Assembly: GCF_000425745.1 (NCBI RefSeq)
Contig: NZ_AUEA01000017.1
Coordinates: forward strand, 31,744-95,743
Reading direction: 5' to 3'
DNA length: 64,000 nt
From: Pseudomonas cremoricolorata DSM 17059 = NBRC 16634
GTDB taxonomy: Bacteria; Pseudomonadota; Gammaproteobacteria; Pseudomonadales; Pseudomonadaceae
Shown here: positions 9,114 through 17,581 of the stretch, piece after piece
Layout: the number at the start of each line of letters is the position of its first letter
Position numbering within the stretch: the first letter of the stretch is position 1
Made by a program: the position numbers and the translations under genes
Notes under the pieces: generated by a model
Told to the model about the DNA's origin: nothing
What the model saw: the letters and a program-made list of their open reading frames with translations, nothing else
Database searches by the model: none

Positions 9114-10718
9114 ATGCTGCAGTACGGGCAAAAAAGCTTTCTGATCGTCGACGACTTCACCGATTTCCGCACGGCGACCCGCTCCATGCTTCGCGAGCTC
9201 GGCGCAACCCAGGTCGATACCGCAGACAGTGGCGAGCAGGCGCTGCGCATGTGTGCGCAGAAGCGCTACGACTTCATCCTTCAGGATTTCCACCTCGGCG
9301 ACGGCAAGAAGAACGGCCAGCAGGTGCTCGAGGACCTGATTCTCGACAAGCAGATCAGCCACGAATGCGTGTTCGTCATGGTGACTGCCGAGAGCAGTCA
9401 GTCGATCGTGCTCTGCGCCCTTGAGCACGAGCCTGACGCCTACATCACCAAACCCTTCAACCGCATGGGCCTGGCCCAGCGTCTGGAAAAGCTGGTGCAG
9501 CGCAAGACGCTGCTCAAGCCGATCCTGCAGGCGCTCGACCGCGGCCGGCCCGCCGAAGTGCTGGCGGCGTGCACCGACATCTGCAAGCAGGACCCGCGCT
9601 TCGCGCCGCTGTGCCTGCGCTACCGCGCCGATGCCCTGCGTGACCTGGGCCGCTTCGATGAGCTGGAAAAGTACCTCGGTGCGATTCTTGCCAGCCGTCC
9701 GCAGCCGTGGGTCTACGCGGCCATGGGCAAGCTGCTGCACAAGCGTGGGCGCAACGTTCAGGCCCAGGGCATCTACGAGCAGGCGCTCAAGGCCTTCCCG
9801 ATCATGCCCAACCTGTACGACGGCATGGCCGATGTGCTGATCGCCCAGGGTGATAGCCAGCGTGCGCAGAACATTCTCGAAGAGGCCGTGCGCCTCTCGC
9901 CGCTGTCGGTCAAGCGCCAGGCCACGCTGGGCAAGCTGGCCTATGAGAACGAAGACTTCGACAGCGCCGCCAAGGCCTTCCGACATGCGGTCAACCAAGG
10001 CCAGAGCTCGCGCTACAAGGACCCGGAAAGCAACCTGGGCCTGGCCCAGGCGCTGATGAGCCGCAGCAGCGGCGGGCTGGATGCGCGGACCCGGGTGGAG
10101 ATCAACAATGCCCTGGGCGAAGTGGCCAAGGACTACCCGGAAGACCAGGGCCTGCAAGTGCGCGCGCGGATGATGAAAGCCTCGAGCCTGGTGCAGGCCG
10201 GCGACGCCGAATCGGCCGGCAAGTTGACCGAGCAGGCCATGCAGCGCCTGGGCAAGATGAACCAGTTCTTTTCGGTCGACTCGGCGCTGACCGTGGCCGC
10301 GCAAATGAAGGCCATGGGTCAGGGCGCGGCGGCCAAATCGGTGCTCAAGGCTTGCGTGGAATCGTACGGCGACGACCCCAAGGTGATGGAGCGGGTCGGC
10401 CAGTTGACCGAAGACCCGGATGTGCTCAACGCCGTGGCCGATGCCGTGGACCTCAACCGCCAGGGTGTGCGTGCCTACCAGGCAGGCCACCTGGAACTGG
10501 CCTTGAGCATGTTCCGCAGGGCTCTGGCCTTGCAGGCCAAGAACATCAGCATCGCGCTCAATACCGCCCAGGCGCTGCTGCGCGTGGCCGGTGAGAAACT
10601 GACCCCGGAGGTCATTCAGGAATGCCGCGACTGCCTTGGCAGCGTGGCCGGCATTCCTGCCAGTGACAGCCGTTATGACCGTTACCGCAAGTTGCATATC
10701 CGAGTGTTCGGCGCATGA
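9114..10718 (+). CDS. Response regulator with TPR output region
   Basis: 534 residues. The N-terminal receiver domain (about 1-125) has the acidic pair D13/D14, phosphoacceptor D58 (in LQDFHLGDG), a TAES switch threonine and the TKPF lysine. It is followed by about 400 residues of tetratricopeptide-type helical repeats (pattern such as NAxGxxLLHKGRNVQAQGIYEQAL) and no DNA-binding or enzymatic domain, so the output is probably protein-protein contact. I prefer the ATG at 9114, since AGG lies eight bases upstream; GTG 9108 and TTG 9111 are in frame just before. The last four bases overlap the start of the histidine kinase gene, which implies translational coupling and a cognate pair. Confidence 0.9.
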   Translation: MLQYGQKSFLIVDDFTDFRTATRSMLRELGATQVDTADSGEQALRMCAQKRYDFILQDFHLGDGKKNGQQVLEDLILDKQISHECVFVMVTAESSQSIVLCALEHEPDAYITKPFNRMGLAQRLEKLVQRKTLLKPILQALDRGRPAEVLAACTDICKQDPRFAPLCLRYRADALRDLGRFDELEKYLGAILASRPQPWVYAAMGKLLHKRGRNVQAQGIYEQALKAFPIMPNLYDGMADVLIAQGDSQRAQNILEEAVRLSPLSVKRQATLGKLAYENEDFDSAAKAFRHAVNQGQSSRYKDPESNLGLAQALMSRSSGGLDARTRVEINNALGEVAKDYPEDQGLQVRARMMKASSLVQAGDAESAGKLTEQAMQRLGKMNQFFSVDSALTVAAQMKAMGQGAAAKSVLKACVESYGDDPKVMERVGQLTEDPDVLNAVADAVDLNRQGVRAYQAGHLELALSMFRRALALQAKNISIALNTAQALLRVAGEKLTPEVIQECRDCLGSVAGIPASDSRYDRYRKLHIRVFGA

Positions 10719-11407
10719 ATCAGAACGACCAGGGGCTGGATTTTTCCACGGTGATCGCCTCCACCGTGCATGACATGAAGAACTCGCTGTCGGCGCTGAT
10801 CCAGGCCCATCACCAATGGCTGGAGCGGCTGCCTGAAGAGCTGCGCAGCGGCAGCGAACCGGGGGTGGTGGAGCACGAGCTGAGCCACCTCAACGGCATG
10901 CTGGTGCAACTGCTCGGGCTGTACAAACTGGGCGTCAACCAGTTGCCGGTGTGCCCCGACTATCACGAGCTGGACGACTTCCTCGAGGCCCAGCTGGCGG
11001 CCCACGAAGAAGTCATCCGGCACCGCGACATCGTCGCCACCTGCCGCCTGGACACCATGGCGCCGCTGGCCTTCTTCGACCGCGAGCTGGTGGCTTCGGT
11101 GGTGTCGAACATGCTCACCAATGCCATCCGCCATGCCGACAAGGCCTTGCTGCTGAGCATCGAAGAGTCAGGCAATGAGCTGGTGATCTGCATCAACGAC
11201 GACGGCCCTGGCTACCCGCAGCGGCTCATCGAGCAGCAACTGGACTACGTGCCGGGCATCGACCAGAGCAGCGGCAGCACCGGCCTTGGCCTGTACTTCG
11301 CTGCGCGCATCGCGGCACTGCACGAGCAGGGCGGGCAGCGTGGGCGTATCGAGATTGCCAATGGCGGGGAATTGGGTGGGGGGTTGTTCAGGTTGTATCT
11401 GCCGTAG
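10715..11407 (+). CDS. Small soluble sensor histidine kinase
   Basis: 230 residues with no transmembrane segment. A short N-terminal dimerisation helix carries the H-box HDMKNSLSAL (likely phospho-His 19), followed by a HATPase_c domain with N-box LTNAIRHADKAL, G1 NDDGPGYP and G2 GSTGLGLYF. It has no sensor domain, so it must receive its input from another protein. It overlaps the TPR response regulator by 4 bp (ATGA), which makes that regulator the obvious phosphorylation partner. It probably acts in the cytoplasm. Confidence 0.87.
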   Translation: MNQNDQGLDFSTVIASTVHDMKNSLSALIQAHHQWLERLPEELRSGSEPGVVEHELSHLNGMLVQLLGLYKLGVNQLPVCPDYHELDDFLEAQLAAHEEVIRHRDIVATCRLDTMAPLAFFDRELVASVVSNMLTNAIRHADKALLLSIEESGNELVICINDDGPGYPQRLIEQQLDYVPGIDQSSGSTGLGLYFAARIAALHEQGGQRGRIEIANGGELGGGLFRLYLP

Positions 11408-11585
11408 TTTCAGCGCGTAGGTTGTGTCGAGTTTTTGCCCAGGTTGGGTGGTTTTGGTGTCATGAGTAGGCCCTTTCTGCAAGGTCGAACAGGGCTTTTA
11501 ATCTGAGTCGTGGCGGGCCAGAGTAGCGGCCATACGTCACTGGCAATGGCAGCAGGGCTCTGGACGTGTACCACCTTCGGGGCTT

Positions 11586-11723
11586 ATGCAGATCAAGATT
11601 CAGCGATGGGAAGACAGCGCGGCCATCCGCTTGCCAGCGGTGCTGCTCAGGCAACTGCATTTGGGCGTAGGCTCCACAGTGCACGACGAGCCAGGTGAGG
11701 CAGCGCTGAACCCTTTCGAGTGA
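11586..11723 (+). pseudogene. Truncated MazE-like (SpoVT/AbrB-fold) antitoxin remnant
   Basis: A 45-codon frame, preceded by GGGG seven bases upstream, whose product begins MQIKIQRWEDSAAIRLP and continues VLLRQLHLGVGSTV. This is the recognisable swapped-hairpin AbrB fold of MazE antitoxins (pattern MQxxIxxWGNSAAIRLP...LGVGS). It stops at LNPFE, just where the DNA-binding half normally ends, so the C-terminal tail that would neutralise MazF is missing. No MazF-like toxin frame follows in the next 140 bp. I read it as the remnant of a mazEF locus; a short functional DNA-binding protein is possible. The rest of the 11408-11864 gap shows nothing coding. Confidence 0.62.
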
Positions 11724-11773
11724 GGTGAGCAACACTCACTTGCCTCTCTGCTGCGTGGTGGGGCTCACCTCAC
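11720..11773. repeat. Inverted repeat after the MazE-like remnant
   Basis: GTGAGGTGAG (11720-11729) and its exact reverse complement CTCACCTCAC (11764-11773) flank 34 bases. The left arm overlaps the stop codon of the mazE-like frame. It could be an old terminator or a trace of the rearrangement that removed the toxin gene. Confidence 0.5.
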
Positions 11774-11864
11774 CACGGAATTTTCCCCGCTGCGTACACT
11801 CAAAACCCCGTACGGGTCGCCTCACAGACCGCTGCATTCTTCATCCTGCCCCAGGAGCTTGCCC

Positions 11865-12596
11865 ATGTTCTCCCTGCGTCCTTTGATCGTTCTCGCCACC
11901 GCTGCTGCGCTGATGACCGGCTGTGCCAGCCAGAACCCCTATGAAAACCAAGGTCAGGCGCAAGGCTCGTCGGGCATGAGCAAGACCGCCAAGTACGGCG
12001 GCCTCGGCGCTCTGGCCGGTGCCGTTGCCGGCGCTGCCATCGACCATAACCACCGTGGCAAAGGCGCGATGATCGGCGCCGCTGCTGTCGGTGCCGCCGC
12101 GGCCGGCTACGGCTACTACGCCGACCGCCAGGAAAAGGCCCTGCGTGAAAGCATGGCCAACACCGGTGTGGAAGTGCAGCGTGAAGGCGATCAGATCAAG
12201 CTGATCATGCCGGGCAACATCACCTTCGCCACCGATTCGTCGAACATCGCGCCAAGCTTCTACTCGCCGCTGAACAACCTGGCCAGCTCGTTCAAGCAGT
12301 TCAACCAGAACACCATCGAAGTGGTCGGTTTCACCGACAGCACCGGCAGCCGGCAGCACAACATGGACCTGTCGCAGCGCCGCGCTCAGGCCGTGGGTAC
12401 CTACCTGAGTTCGCAAGGTGTCGATGGCTCGCGGATTTCCGTGCGTGGCCTGGGCCCGGACCAGCCGGTCGCCAGCAACGCCGATGCCAATGGCCGTGCG
12501 CAGAACCGCCGCGTCGAAGTCAACCTCAAGCCGATTCCTGGCCAGCAATACCAGCAGCAAGGTCAACAACAGGGTCAGGTTCAGCAGTACCCCTGA
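11865..12596 (+). CDS. OmpA-family lipoprotein with glycine-zipper segment
   Basis: 243 residues. The signal ends in a lipobox (LMTGC), so the mature protein is probably an outer-membrane lipoprotein. A glycine-zipper stretch follows (GGLGALAGAVAGAAID, then GAMIGAAAVGAAAAGYGYY), and the C-terminal half is an OmpA-like peptidoglycan-binding domain. That domain includes VVGFTDSTGS and a downstream SQRRA...NRRVEV core that carries the expected meso-DAP-contacting Asp and Arg. It should tether the outer membrane to peptidoglycan, as YiaD/Pal-like proteins do. The ATG at 11865 follows AGGAG at a good distance. The tail is glutamine-rich (QQQGQ repeats). Confidence 0.9.
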   Translation: MFSLRPLIVLATAAALMTGCASQNPYENQGQAQGSSGMSKTAKYGGLGALAGAVAGAAIDHNHRGKGAMIGAAAVGAAAAGYGYYADRQEKALRESMANTGVEVQREGDQIKLIMPGNITFATDSSNIAPSFYSPLNNLASSFKQFNQNTIEVVGFTDSTGSRQHNMDLSQRRAQAVGTYLSSQGVDGSRISVRGLGPDQPVASNADANGRAQNRRVEVNLKPIPGQQYQQQGQQQGQVQQYP

Positions 12597-12613
12597 TTCA
12601 TCGCGCCTGACGC

Positions 12614-12648
12614 AAACGGGGCAGCACGGGTAACCGGCTGCCCCGTTT
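12614..12648. terminator. Bidirectional rho-independent terminator
   Basis: AAACGGGGCAGC (12614-12625) pairs with GCTGCCCCGTTT (12637-12648) around an 11-base loop. The stem's A-rich and T-rich ends serve both the OmpA-lipoprotein gene and pta, which converge here. Confidence 0.82.
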
Positions 12649-12653
12649 CACGT

Positions 12654-14741
12654 TCATTGCACCTGACTTGCCTGGATGGCGGTGAGGGCGATGGTGTGCA
12701 CGATGTCGTCGACCTGGGCGCCACGTGGCAGGTCGTTCACCGGCTTGCGCAAGCCTTGCAGCATCGGCCCGAGGCTGACGCCATCGGCGCTGCGCTGCAC
12801 GGCCTTGTGCGTGGTGTTGCCGGTGTTGAGGTCGGGGAACACGAACACCGTGGCGCGCCCGGCGACCTGGCTGTCTGGCGCCAGTTGCCGAGCGATGTCG
12901 GGGTTGGCCGCGGCGTCGTACTGCAGCGGACCGTCGATCAACAGCTGCGGTACCGCCTGTTGCGCCAGGTGCGTGGCCTCGCGCACCTTGCCGACTTCCT
13001 CATCGCTGGCCGAATCGCTGGAATAGCTGATCATCGCCACCCGTGGCGCGATGCCGAAGGCATCGGCCGACACCGCGCTCTGCCGGGCGATCTCGGCCAG
13101 TTCCGGCGCGCTGGGGTGCGGGTTCATCACGCAATCGCCGTAGACCAGCACCTGGTCGGGAAACAGCATGAAGAACACCGACGACACCAGGCTGCAGCCG
13201 GGTGCGGTCTTGATCAGTTGCAGCGCCGGGCGAATGGTATTGGCGGTGGAGTGCACCAGGCCCGACACCAGGCCATCGACCTCGCCCAGGGCCAGCATCA
13301 TGGTCGCCAGCACCACAGGGTCTTCGAGCTGCTGTTCGGCCATCGGTGCGTTGAGGTTCTTGCTCTTGCGCAGCTCGACCATCGGTTCGACATAGCGGCT
13401 GCGAATCTGTTCGGGGTCGAGAATCTCAAGATCGGCCGGCAGGCTGATGCCTTGCGCGCGGGCCACCGCGTGGACTTCATCTGGCCTGGCCAGCAGTACG
13501 CAACGGGCGATGCCACGGGCCTGGCAGAGCGCCGCGGCCTGCACCAGCAACGGCTCGGCGCCTTCGGGCAGAACGATACGCTTGTTGGCCTGTTGGGCAC
13601 GCTGGATCAACTGGTAGCGGAACACCGCAGGCGACAGGCGCAGCTCGCGCGGCGTGCCGCAGCGCTGGTGCAGCCAGGCCGCGTCGAGGTGGCTGGCGAC
13701 GAAGTCGGTGATGAATTCGGCGCGCTCGCGGTCGTCCACCGGAATTTCTCGGTTGAGCGAATTGAGCTGGGTCGCGGTGTCGTACGAACCCGTGCTCACC
13801 GACAGAATCGGCAGGCCCGCCTGCAACGCGCCGTGGCACAGGCCGAGGATGCGTGGGTCGGGCTTGCTGTCGCTGGTCAGCAGCAGGCCGGCCAGGGGCA
13901 CGCCGTTGATAGCCGCCAGGCTCACGGCGAGGATGATGTCGTCGCGATCGCCCGGCGTGACTACCAAGGTGCCGGGCTTGAGCAGCGGCACGGTGTTGGC
14001 CACGGTGCGTGCGCAGAGAATGATGGTGTTCATGCGCCGCTGCTCGTAGTCGCCGGCATTGAGCACCTGGGCGCCAAGCAGTTCGGCGACGTCGCGGGTG
14101 CGCGGCGCGTTGAGTTCGGCCTGGAACGGAATGCAGCCCAGCAGGCGGAAATCATCGCCGCGCAGCAGCGGCGAATGCTCGCGCAGGCGCCGGGCGAAGT
14201 CGGCCATGCTTTCGTCGGTGCGCACCTTGTTGAGAATCACCCCGAGCACTTTCGGGTCGCGCGGCCCGCCAAACATCTGCGCCTGCAACTCGACCCGCCC
14301 GGACAGTTCGCTGAGCACCTCGTGCTCGGCGGCCGAAACCAGAATCACCTCGGCATCCAGGCTCTTGGCCAGGTGCAGGTTGACCCGCGCGGCGTAGCTG
14401 GCATTGCGCGTCGGCACCATGCCTTCGACCACCACCACATCCTTGCCGCGGCAGGCCTGCTGGTAGAGGCTGATGATCAGCTCGAGCAGTTCGTCCAGCT
14501 GACCATCGCCGAGCATGCGCTCGACCTCGCCCAGACTCAGCGGCGTGGGCGGGCGGATGCCATGGGTGCGCGCCACCAGTTCGGTGGAGCGCTCGGGGCC
14601 GGTGTCGCCTGGGTGCGGCTGGGCGATGGGCTTGAAGAAGCCGACCTTCAGCCCGGCGCGCTCCAGAGTGCGGACCAAGCCCAGGCTGATCGAGGTCAGG
14701 CCGACGCCAAAGTCGGTTGGCGCGATGAAGAATGTCTGCAT
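12654..14741 (-). CDS. pta: Phosphate acetyltransferase
   Basis: 695 residues with the long three-part Pta architecture: an N-terminal P-loop-like domain (starting MQTFFIAPTDFGVGLTS), a central DRTGG domain (about 215-330) and the C-terminal PTA_PTB catalytic domain from about 370. The catalytic domain includes VLPEGAEPL, VYGDCVMNPHPSAPELAEIA and a closing NDLPRGAQVDDIVHT segment. It interconverts acetyl-CoA and acetyl phosphate in overflow and acetate metabolism. No ackA neighbour is present in this window. The small DUF3565 gene lies immediately upstream on the same strand (30 bp), so they may share a transcript. Confidence 0.95.
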   Translation of the reverse strand: MQTFFIAPTDFGVGLTSISLGLVRTLERAGLKVGFFKPIAQPHPGDTGPERSTELVARTHGIRPPTPLSLGEVERMLGDGQLDELLELIISLYQQACRGKDVVVVEGMVPTRNASYAARVNLHLAKSLDAEVILVSAAEHEVLSELSGRVELQAQMFGGPRDPKVLGVILNKVRTDESMADFARRLREHSPLLRGDDFRLLGCIPFQAELNAPRTRDVAELLGAQVLNAGDYEQRRMNTIILCARTVANTVPLLKPGTLVVTPGDRDDIILAVSLAAINGVPLAGLLLTSDSKPDPRILGLCHGALQAGLPILSVSTGSYDTATQLNSLNREIPVDDRERAEFITDFVASHLDAAWLHQRCGTPRELRLSPAVFRYQLIQRAQQANKRIVLPEGAEPLLVQAAALCQARGIARCVLLARPDEVHAVARAQGISLPADLEILDPEQIRSRYVEPMVELRKSKNLNAPMAEQQLEDPVVLATMMLALGEVDGLVSGLVHSTANTIRPALQLIKTAPGCSLVSSVFFMLFPDQVLVYGDCVMNPHPSAPELAEIARQSAVSADAFGIAPRVAMISYSSDSASDEEVGKVREATHLAQQAVPQLLIDGPLQYDAAANPDIARQLAPDSQVAGRATVFVFPDLNTGNTTHKAVQRSADGVSLGPMLQGLRKPVNDLPRGAQVDDIVHTIALTAIQASQVQ

Positions 14742-14771
14742 GGAAGGGTCTCGGGTTGAACCTGCGAGGAA

Positions 14772-15020
14772 TCAGTCGGCAAGGGTAGCGCCATCCACGG
14801 CCTGGGCGCACCAGCCGCAGGCGAATACTGCGCCGATACGTCGCTGCCGCTCGGCGCCGTCCATGACCCAGGCGCGCGATTGCCAGGGCGGCTGATGGCG
14901 CAGGTGCTGGGTATGGCCGCAGCTCAGCTCGGCGACCCAGTGACCTTCCTCGTCACGATGAAAAGCCTCGATCCGACTGACGGGTCGCCTGTGGCTACCA
15001 CTGGGTCGTGCCGAGGCCAT
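14772..15020 (-). CDS. DUF3565 domain protein, putative zinc-binding
   Basis: 82 residues matching DUF3565, with the conserved core FHRDEEGHWVAELSCGHTQH and then RHQPPWQ, and a C-terminal CGWC pair. The Cys/His pattern (CGH...H, CxxC) suggests a small metal-binding fold, probably zinc. Function is unknown. The ATG at 15020 is the only start that gives the usual family length; no strong ribosome-binding site is visible. It is divergent from the SlyD-type gene, with 72 bp between start codons. Confidence 0.85.
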   Translation of the reverse strand: MASARPSGSHRRPVSRIEAFHRDEEGHWVAELSCGHTQHLRHQPPWQSRAWVMDGAERQRRIGAVFACGWCAQAVDGATLAD

Positions 15021-15092
15021 GGCAGGTTCGCAATCAGGCGATGCCTTGGTTACACTTCCAGGTTCTACATTCTTTTGCAAAGGTCTCGCCCC

Positions 15093-15578
15093 ATGCTGAT
15101 CGCCGCCAACAAGGCTGTCTCTATCGACTATACCCTGACCAACGACGCTGGTGAGGTCATCGACAGCTCCTCCGGCGGTGCGCCGTTGGTCTATCTGCAC
15201 GGTGCCTCGAACATCATTCCTGGCTTGGAAAAAGCCCTGGAAGGCAAGCAGGCTGGCGATGAGCTGAACGTCACCATCGAGCCTGAAGAAGCCTATGGCG
15301 AATACTCGGCCGAACTGGTCAGCACCCTCAACCGCAGCATGTTCGAAGGCGTCGACGAGCTGGAAGTAGGCATGCAGTTCCACGCTTCTGCGCCGGACGG
15401 CCAGATGCAGATCGTCACCATCCGCGACCTCGATGGCGACGACGTGACCGTCGACGGCAACCACCCGCTGGCCGGTCAGCGTCTGACCTTCAAGGTCAAG
15501 GTCGTCGACGTGCGCGACGCCTCCCTGGAAGAACAGGCCCATGGCCATGTTCACGGCGAAGGTGGCCACAACCACTGA
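15093..15578 (+). CDS. slyD: FKBP-type peptidyl-prolyl isomerase, SlyD-like
   Basis: 161 residues with the SlyD layout: an FKBP core (YTLTNDAGEVIDSS, then PLVYLHGASNIIPGLEKALEG), an inserted IF chaperone domain (VTIEPEEAYGEYS to about residue 125) and a short metal-binding tail ending HGHVHGEGGHNH. It should catalyse prolyl isomerisation and act as a folding chaperone in the cytoplasm; in E. coli the His-rich tail of SlyD binds nickel. The tail here is much shorter than the E. coli one. The start ATG follows AAAGG. Confidence 0.9.
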   Translation: MLIAANKAVSIDYTLTNDAGEVIDSSSGGAPLVYLHGASNIIPGLEKALEGKQAGDELNVTIEPEEAYGEYSAELVSTLNRSMFEGVDELEVGMQFHASAPDGQMQIVTIRDLDGDDVTVDGNHPLAGQRLTFKVKVVDVRDASLEEQAHGHVHGEGGHNH

Positions 15579-15624
15579 TATTCTGCGCTACGCTCAGAAC
15601 GTCGCCAGGCGCTCGGACGAGCCG

Positions 15625-15645
15625 GGCCTTCCGCTCAGGAAGGCC
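15625..15645 (+). terminator. Hairpin after the SlyD-like gene
   Basis: GGCCTTCC (15625-15632) pairs perfectly with GGAAGGCC (15638-15645) around a five-base loop, 46 bp after the stop. No T-run follows, so it may act as an RNA-stabilising hairpin rather than a terminator. Confidence 0.5.
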
Positions 15646-15725
15646 AATCGGCTTGCCCAGCGCCTTTTTCGTGGGCGCTGTTCAGCGCCGGCTGTGAGTC
15701 CAGCCAAGCCGCAAAGGGGTCGAGC

Positions 15726-16208
15726 ATGAGTGCGTTTCATCAGGTGAAGGTACAGGCGTTGACCGGTGGCGAGCTGCCGCTTGCGGCCCTCAAAGGGCAC
15801 GTGCTGCTGGTGGTCAACGTGGCTTCCAAATGTGGGCTCACGCCGCAGTACGCCGCTTTGCAGGCACTCCACGAACGCTACCAGGCCCAGGGCTTCAGTG
15901 TGCTCGGGCTGCCATGCAATCAGTTCGCTGCCCAAGAGCCTGACAGCGAGCAGGCCATCGAGGCCTTCTGTACCCGCGAATATGCCGTGAGCTTTCCGAT
16001 GAGTGCCAAGCTCGAAGTCAACGGTGCGCAGCGGCACGCGCTGTATCGCCTGTTGGCGGGCGAGGGGGCTGAGTTTCCCGGAGATATCAGCTGGAATTTC
16101 GAGAAGTTTCTGGTCGGCCGCGATGGCCGCGTGCTGGGCCGCTTCGCGCCGCGCACCGCACCTGACGATGCGGCGCTGATTCAGGCCATCGAGAAAGCCC
16201 TGGCCTGA
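15726..16208 (+). CDS. Glutathione peroxidase family thiol peroxidase
   Basis: 160 residues with the Gpx catalytic set: peroxidatic Cys36 (NVASKCGLTP), Gln70 (PCNQFAAQEP) and Trp123 (ISWNFEKF). A further Cys82 in FCTREY sits where the resolving cysteine lies in thioredoxin-dependent members. That suggests a Cys-type peroxidase using thioredoxin rather than a selenoenzyme that depends strictly on glutathione. It detoxifies H2O2 and organic hydroperoxides. Its stop lies two bases before the stop of the opposing glycosyltransferase gene. Confidence 0.93.
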   Translation: MSAFHQVKVQALTGGELPLAALKGHVLLVVNVASKCGLTPQYAALQALHERYQAQGFSVLGLPCNQFAAQEPDSEQAIEAFCTREYAVSFPMSAKLEVNGAQRHALYRLLAGEGAEFPGDISWNFEKFLVGRDGRVLGRFAPRTAPDDAALIQAIEKALA

Positions 16209-16210
16209 AT

Positions 16211-17410
16211 TCAGACAGACTTGTTGCGCATGGCGACCGGTTTGGCTGGCTGAGCCTGCTTGGCGCTCTGCGTGCCGGCAGCCAGCAAATACCCTTCGAA
16301 CTGCTCGACGATGCTCGCCCAGCCTTGCTGGCGGGCGTGCTGGCGCGCGTTCAGACGCACGCGGCGCAAGGTTTCATCTTCTTCGAGCAGCCAGCAGGCG
16401 GCCTCCACGAAGCCTGCGCTATCACCCGGCATCGCCAGCGCGCCGCTGTGCCCGTGCTGGATGTGCTGGACAGCCGCTGCTTCATCGAAGGCCACCACGG
16501 CCAGCCCCGAGGCCATGGCTTCGAGCACGACGTTGCCGAAGGTTTCGGTCAGGCTGGGAAACAGGAACAGGTCGCCACTGGCGTAATGTTCGGCCAGGTG
16601 CTCACCGCGCTGTACGCCGCAGAACAGCGCGTCGGGCAAGCGTTGCTCAAGTTGTGTGCGCTGCGGTCCATCACCTATGACGATCAGGCGCAGGCGACGC
16701 TGCGGGTAGGCGCGCTGCAATGCCGCCATGCACGGTTCGAGCAGGCCCAGGTTCTTTTCCGCCGCCAGCCGGCCAACCTGCAGCACGGCGATGTCGTCTG
16801 CGGCCAATCCCCAAGTGTCGCGCAGCGCCTGGCTGCGCTTGGCAGGGTTGAACAGCTCGGCATCGACGCCGCGGGCCATCAAAGCCAGTCGCTCGAAGCC
16901 GCGGCGTTGCAGGTCAAGGCGCTGGCTGGCACTGGGTACCAGGGTGATGGCGGTACGGCGGTGGAAGGCGCGCAGGTAGAAGGTCAGCAAGCGCGCCAGC
17001 AGGCCGAGCCCGTACTGGCCCGAGTACTGCGGGAAGTTGGTGTGAAAACCGCTGACCATGGCAATGCCCAGGCGCCGTGCTGCGCGCAGGGCGCTCAGCC
17101 CCAGTGGCCCCTGGGTGGCGATATACAGCACATCCGGGCGCTGCCGCCGCCAGCGCCGCAGCAATTTGTGCATCGACACCTCGCCCCATTGCAGCCCCGG
17201 GTAGCCCGGCAGCGGCCAGCCGCGGGTCAGCAGATGGTCAGCGTTGGGCTGGCCTGGGCCATCGTCCTTTTGCCGCGGACGCACCACTTCGACCCGATGC
17301 CCACGCTGGCGCAAGCCCTCGCTCAGGCGCCCAAGGGTATTGGCCACACCGTTGATTTCGGGCGGGAAGGTTTCGCTGACCAGAACGATGTGCAAGGGCG
17401 CTGTATTCAT
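16211..17410 (-). CDS. GT4-family glycosyltransferase (mannosyltransferase-like)
   Basis: 399 residues with the GT-B fold. The N-terminal acceptor half has SETFPPEINGVANTLGRLS and GFHTNFPQYS; the C-terminal nucleotide-sugar half has VGRLAAEKNL, GDGPQR and the E-x7-E motif in FPSLTETFGNVVLEAMASG. The pattern resembles GDP-mannose-dependent alpha-mannosyltransferases of the MgtA/SqdX type, which act on membrane lipids or glycans at the cytoplasmic face. The actual acceptor is unknown. The frame is open further upstream, but the ATG at 17410 begins exactly at the conserved strand, and longer starts would overlap the divergent chemoreceptor promoter. Confidence 0.85.
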   Translation of the reverse strand: MNTAPLHIVLVSETFPPEINGVANTLGRLSEGLRQRGHRVEVVRPRQKDDGPGQPNADHLLTRGWPLPGYPGLQWGEVSMHKLLRRWRRQRPDVLYIATQGPLGLSALRAARRLGIAMVSGFHTNFPQYSGQYGLGLLARLLTFYLRAFHRRTAITLVPSASQRLDLQRRGFERLALMARGVDAELFNPAKRSQALRDTWGLAADDIAVLQVGRLAAEKNLGLLEPCMAALQRAYPQRRLRLIVIGDGPQRTQLEQRLPDALFCGVQRGEHLAEHYASGDLFLFPSLTETFGNVVLEAMASGLAVVAFDEAAAVQHIQHGHSGALAMPGDSAGFVEAACWLLEEDETLRRVRLNARQHARQQGWASIVEQFEGYLLAAGTQSAKQAQPAKPVAMRNKSV

Positions 17411-17581
17411 GAAAAAAGTGTCCACTTCCAGCGTTGCGGTTGCATGACAACCGTTGGCGCGGCGCCGGGCGTCGGAACAGCGGCGTGGATGGCGAAAATA
17501 TAATCGTCGAGCACTCAAGAACTGGGCGCGCGCTGCCGATGAAACAGGCATCGAATGACGGATGCTCGGGCGGGTGTGGTG

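Noticed and set aside
11408..11585. A MazF-like toxin gene near the MazE remnant
   Set aside because: No frame on either strand around 11408-11864 shows MazF motifs.
14772..15575. A 267-codon minus-strand gene covering the SlyD-like gene
   Set aside because: Only its last 82 codons belong to a known family (DUF3565); the rest is antisense to the conserved PPIase.
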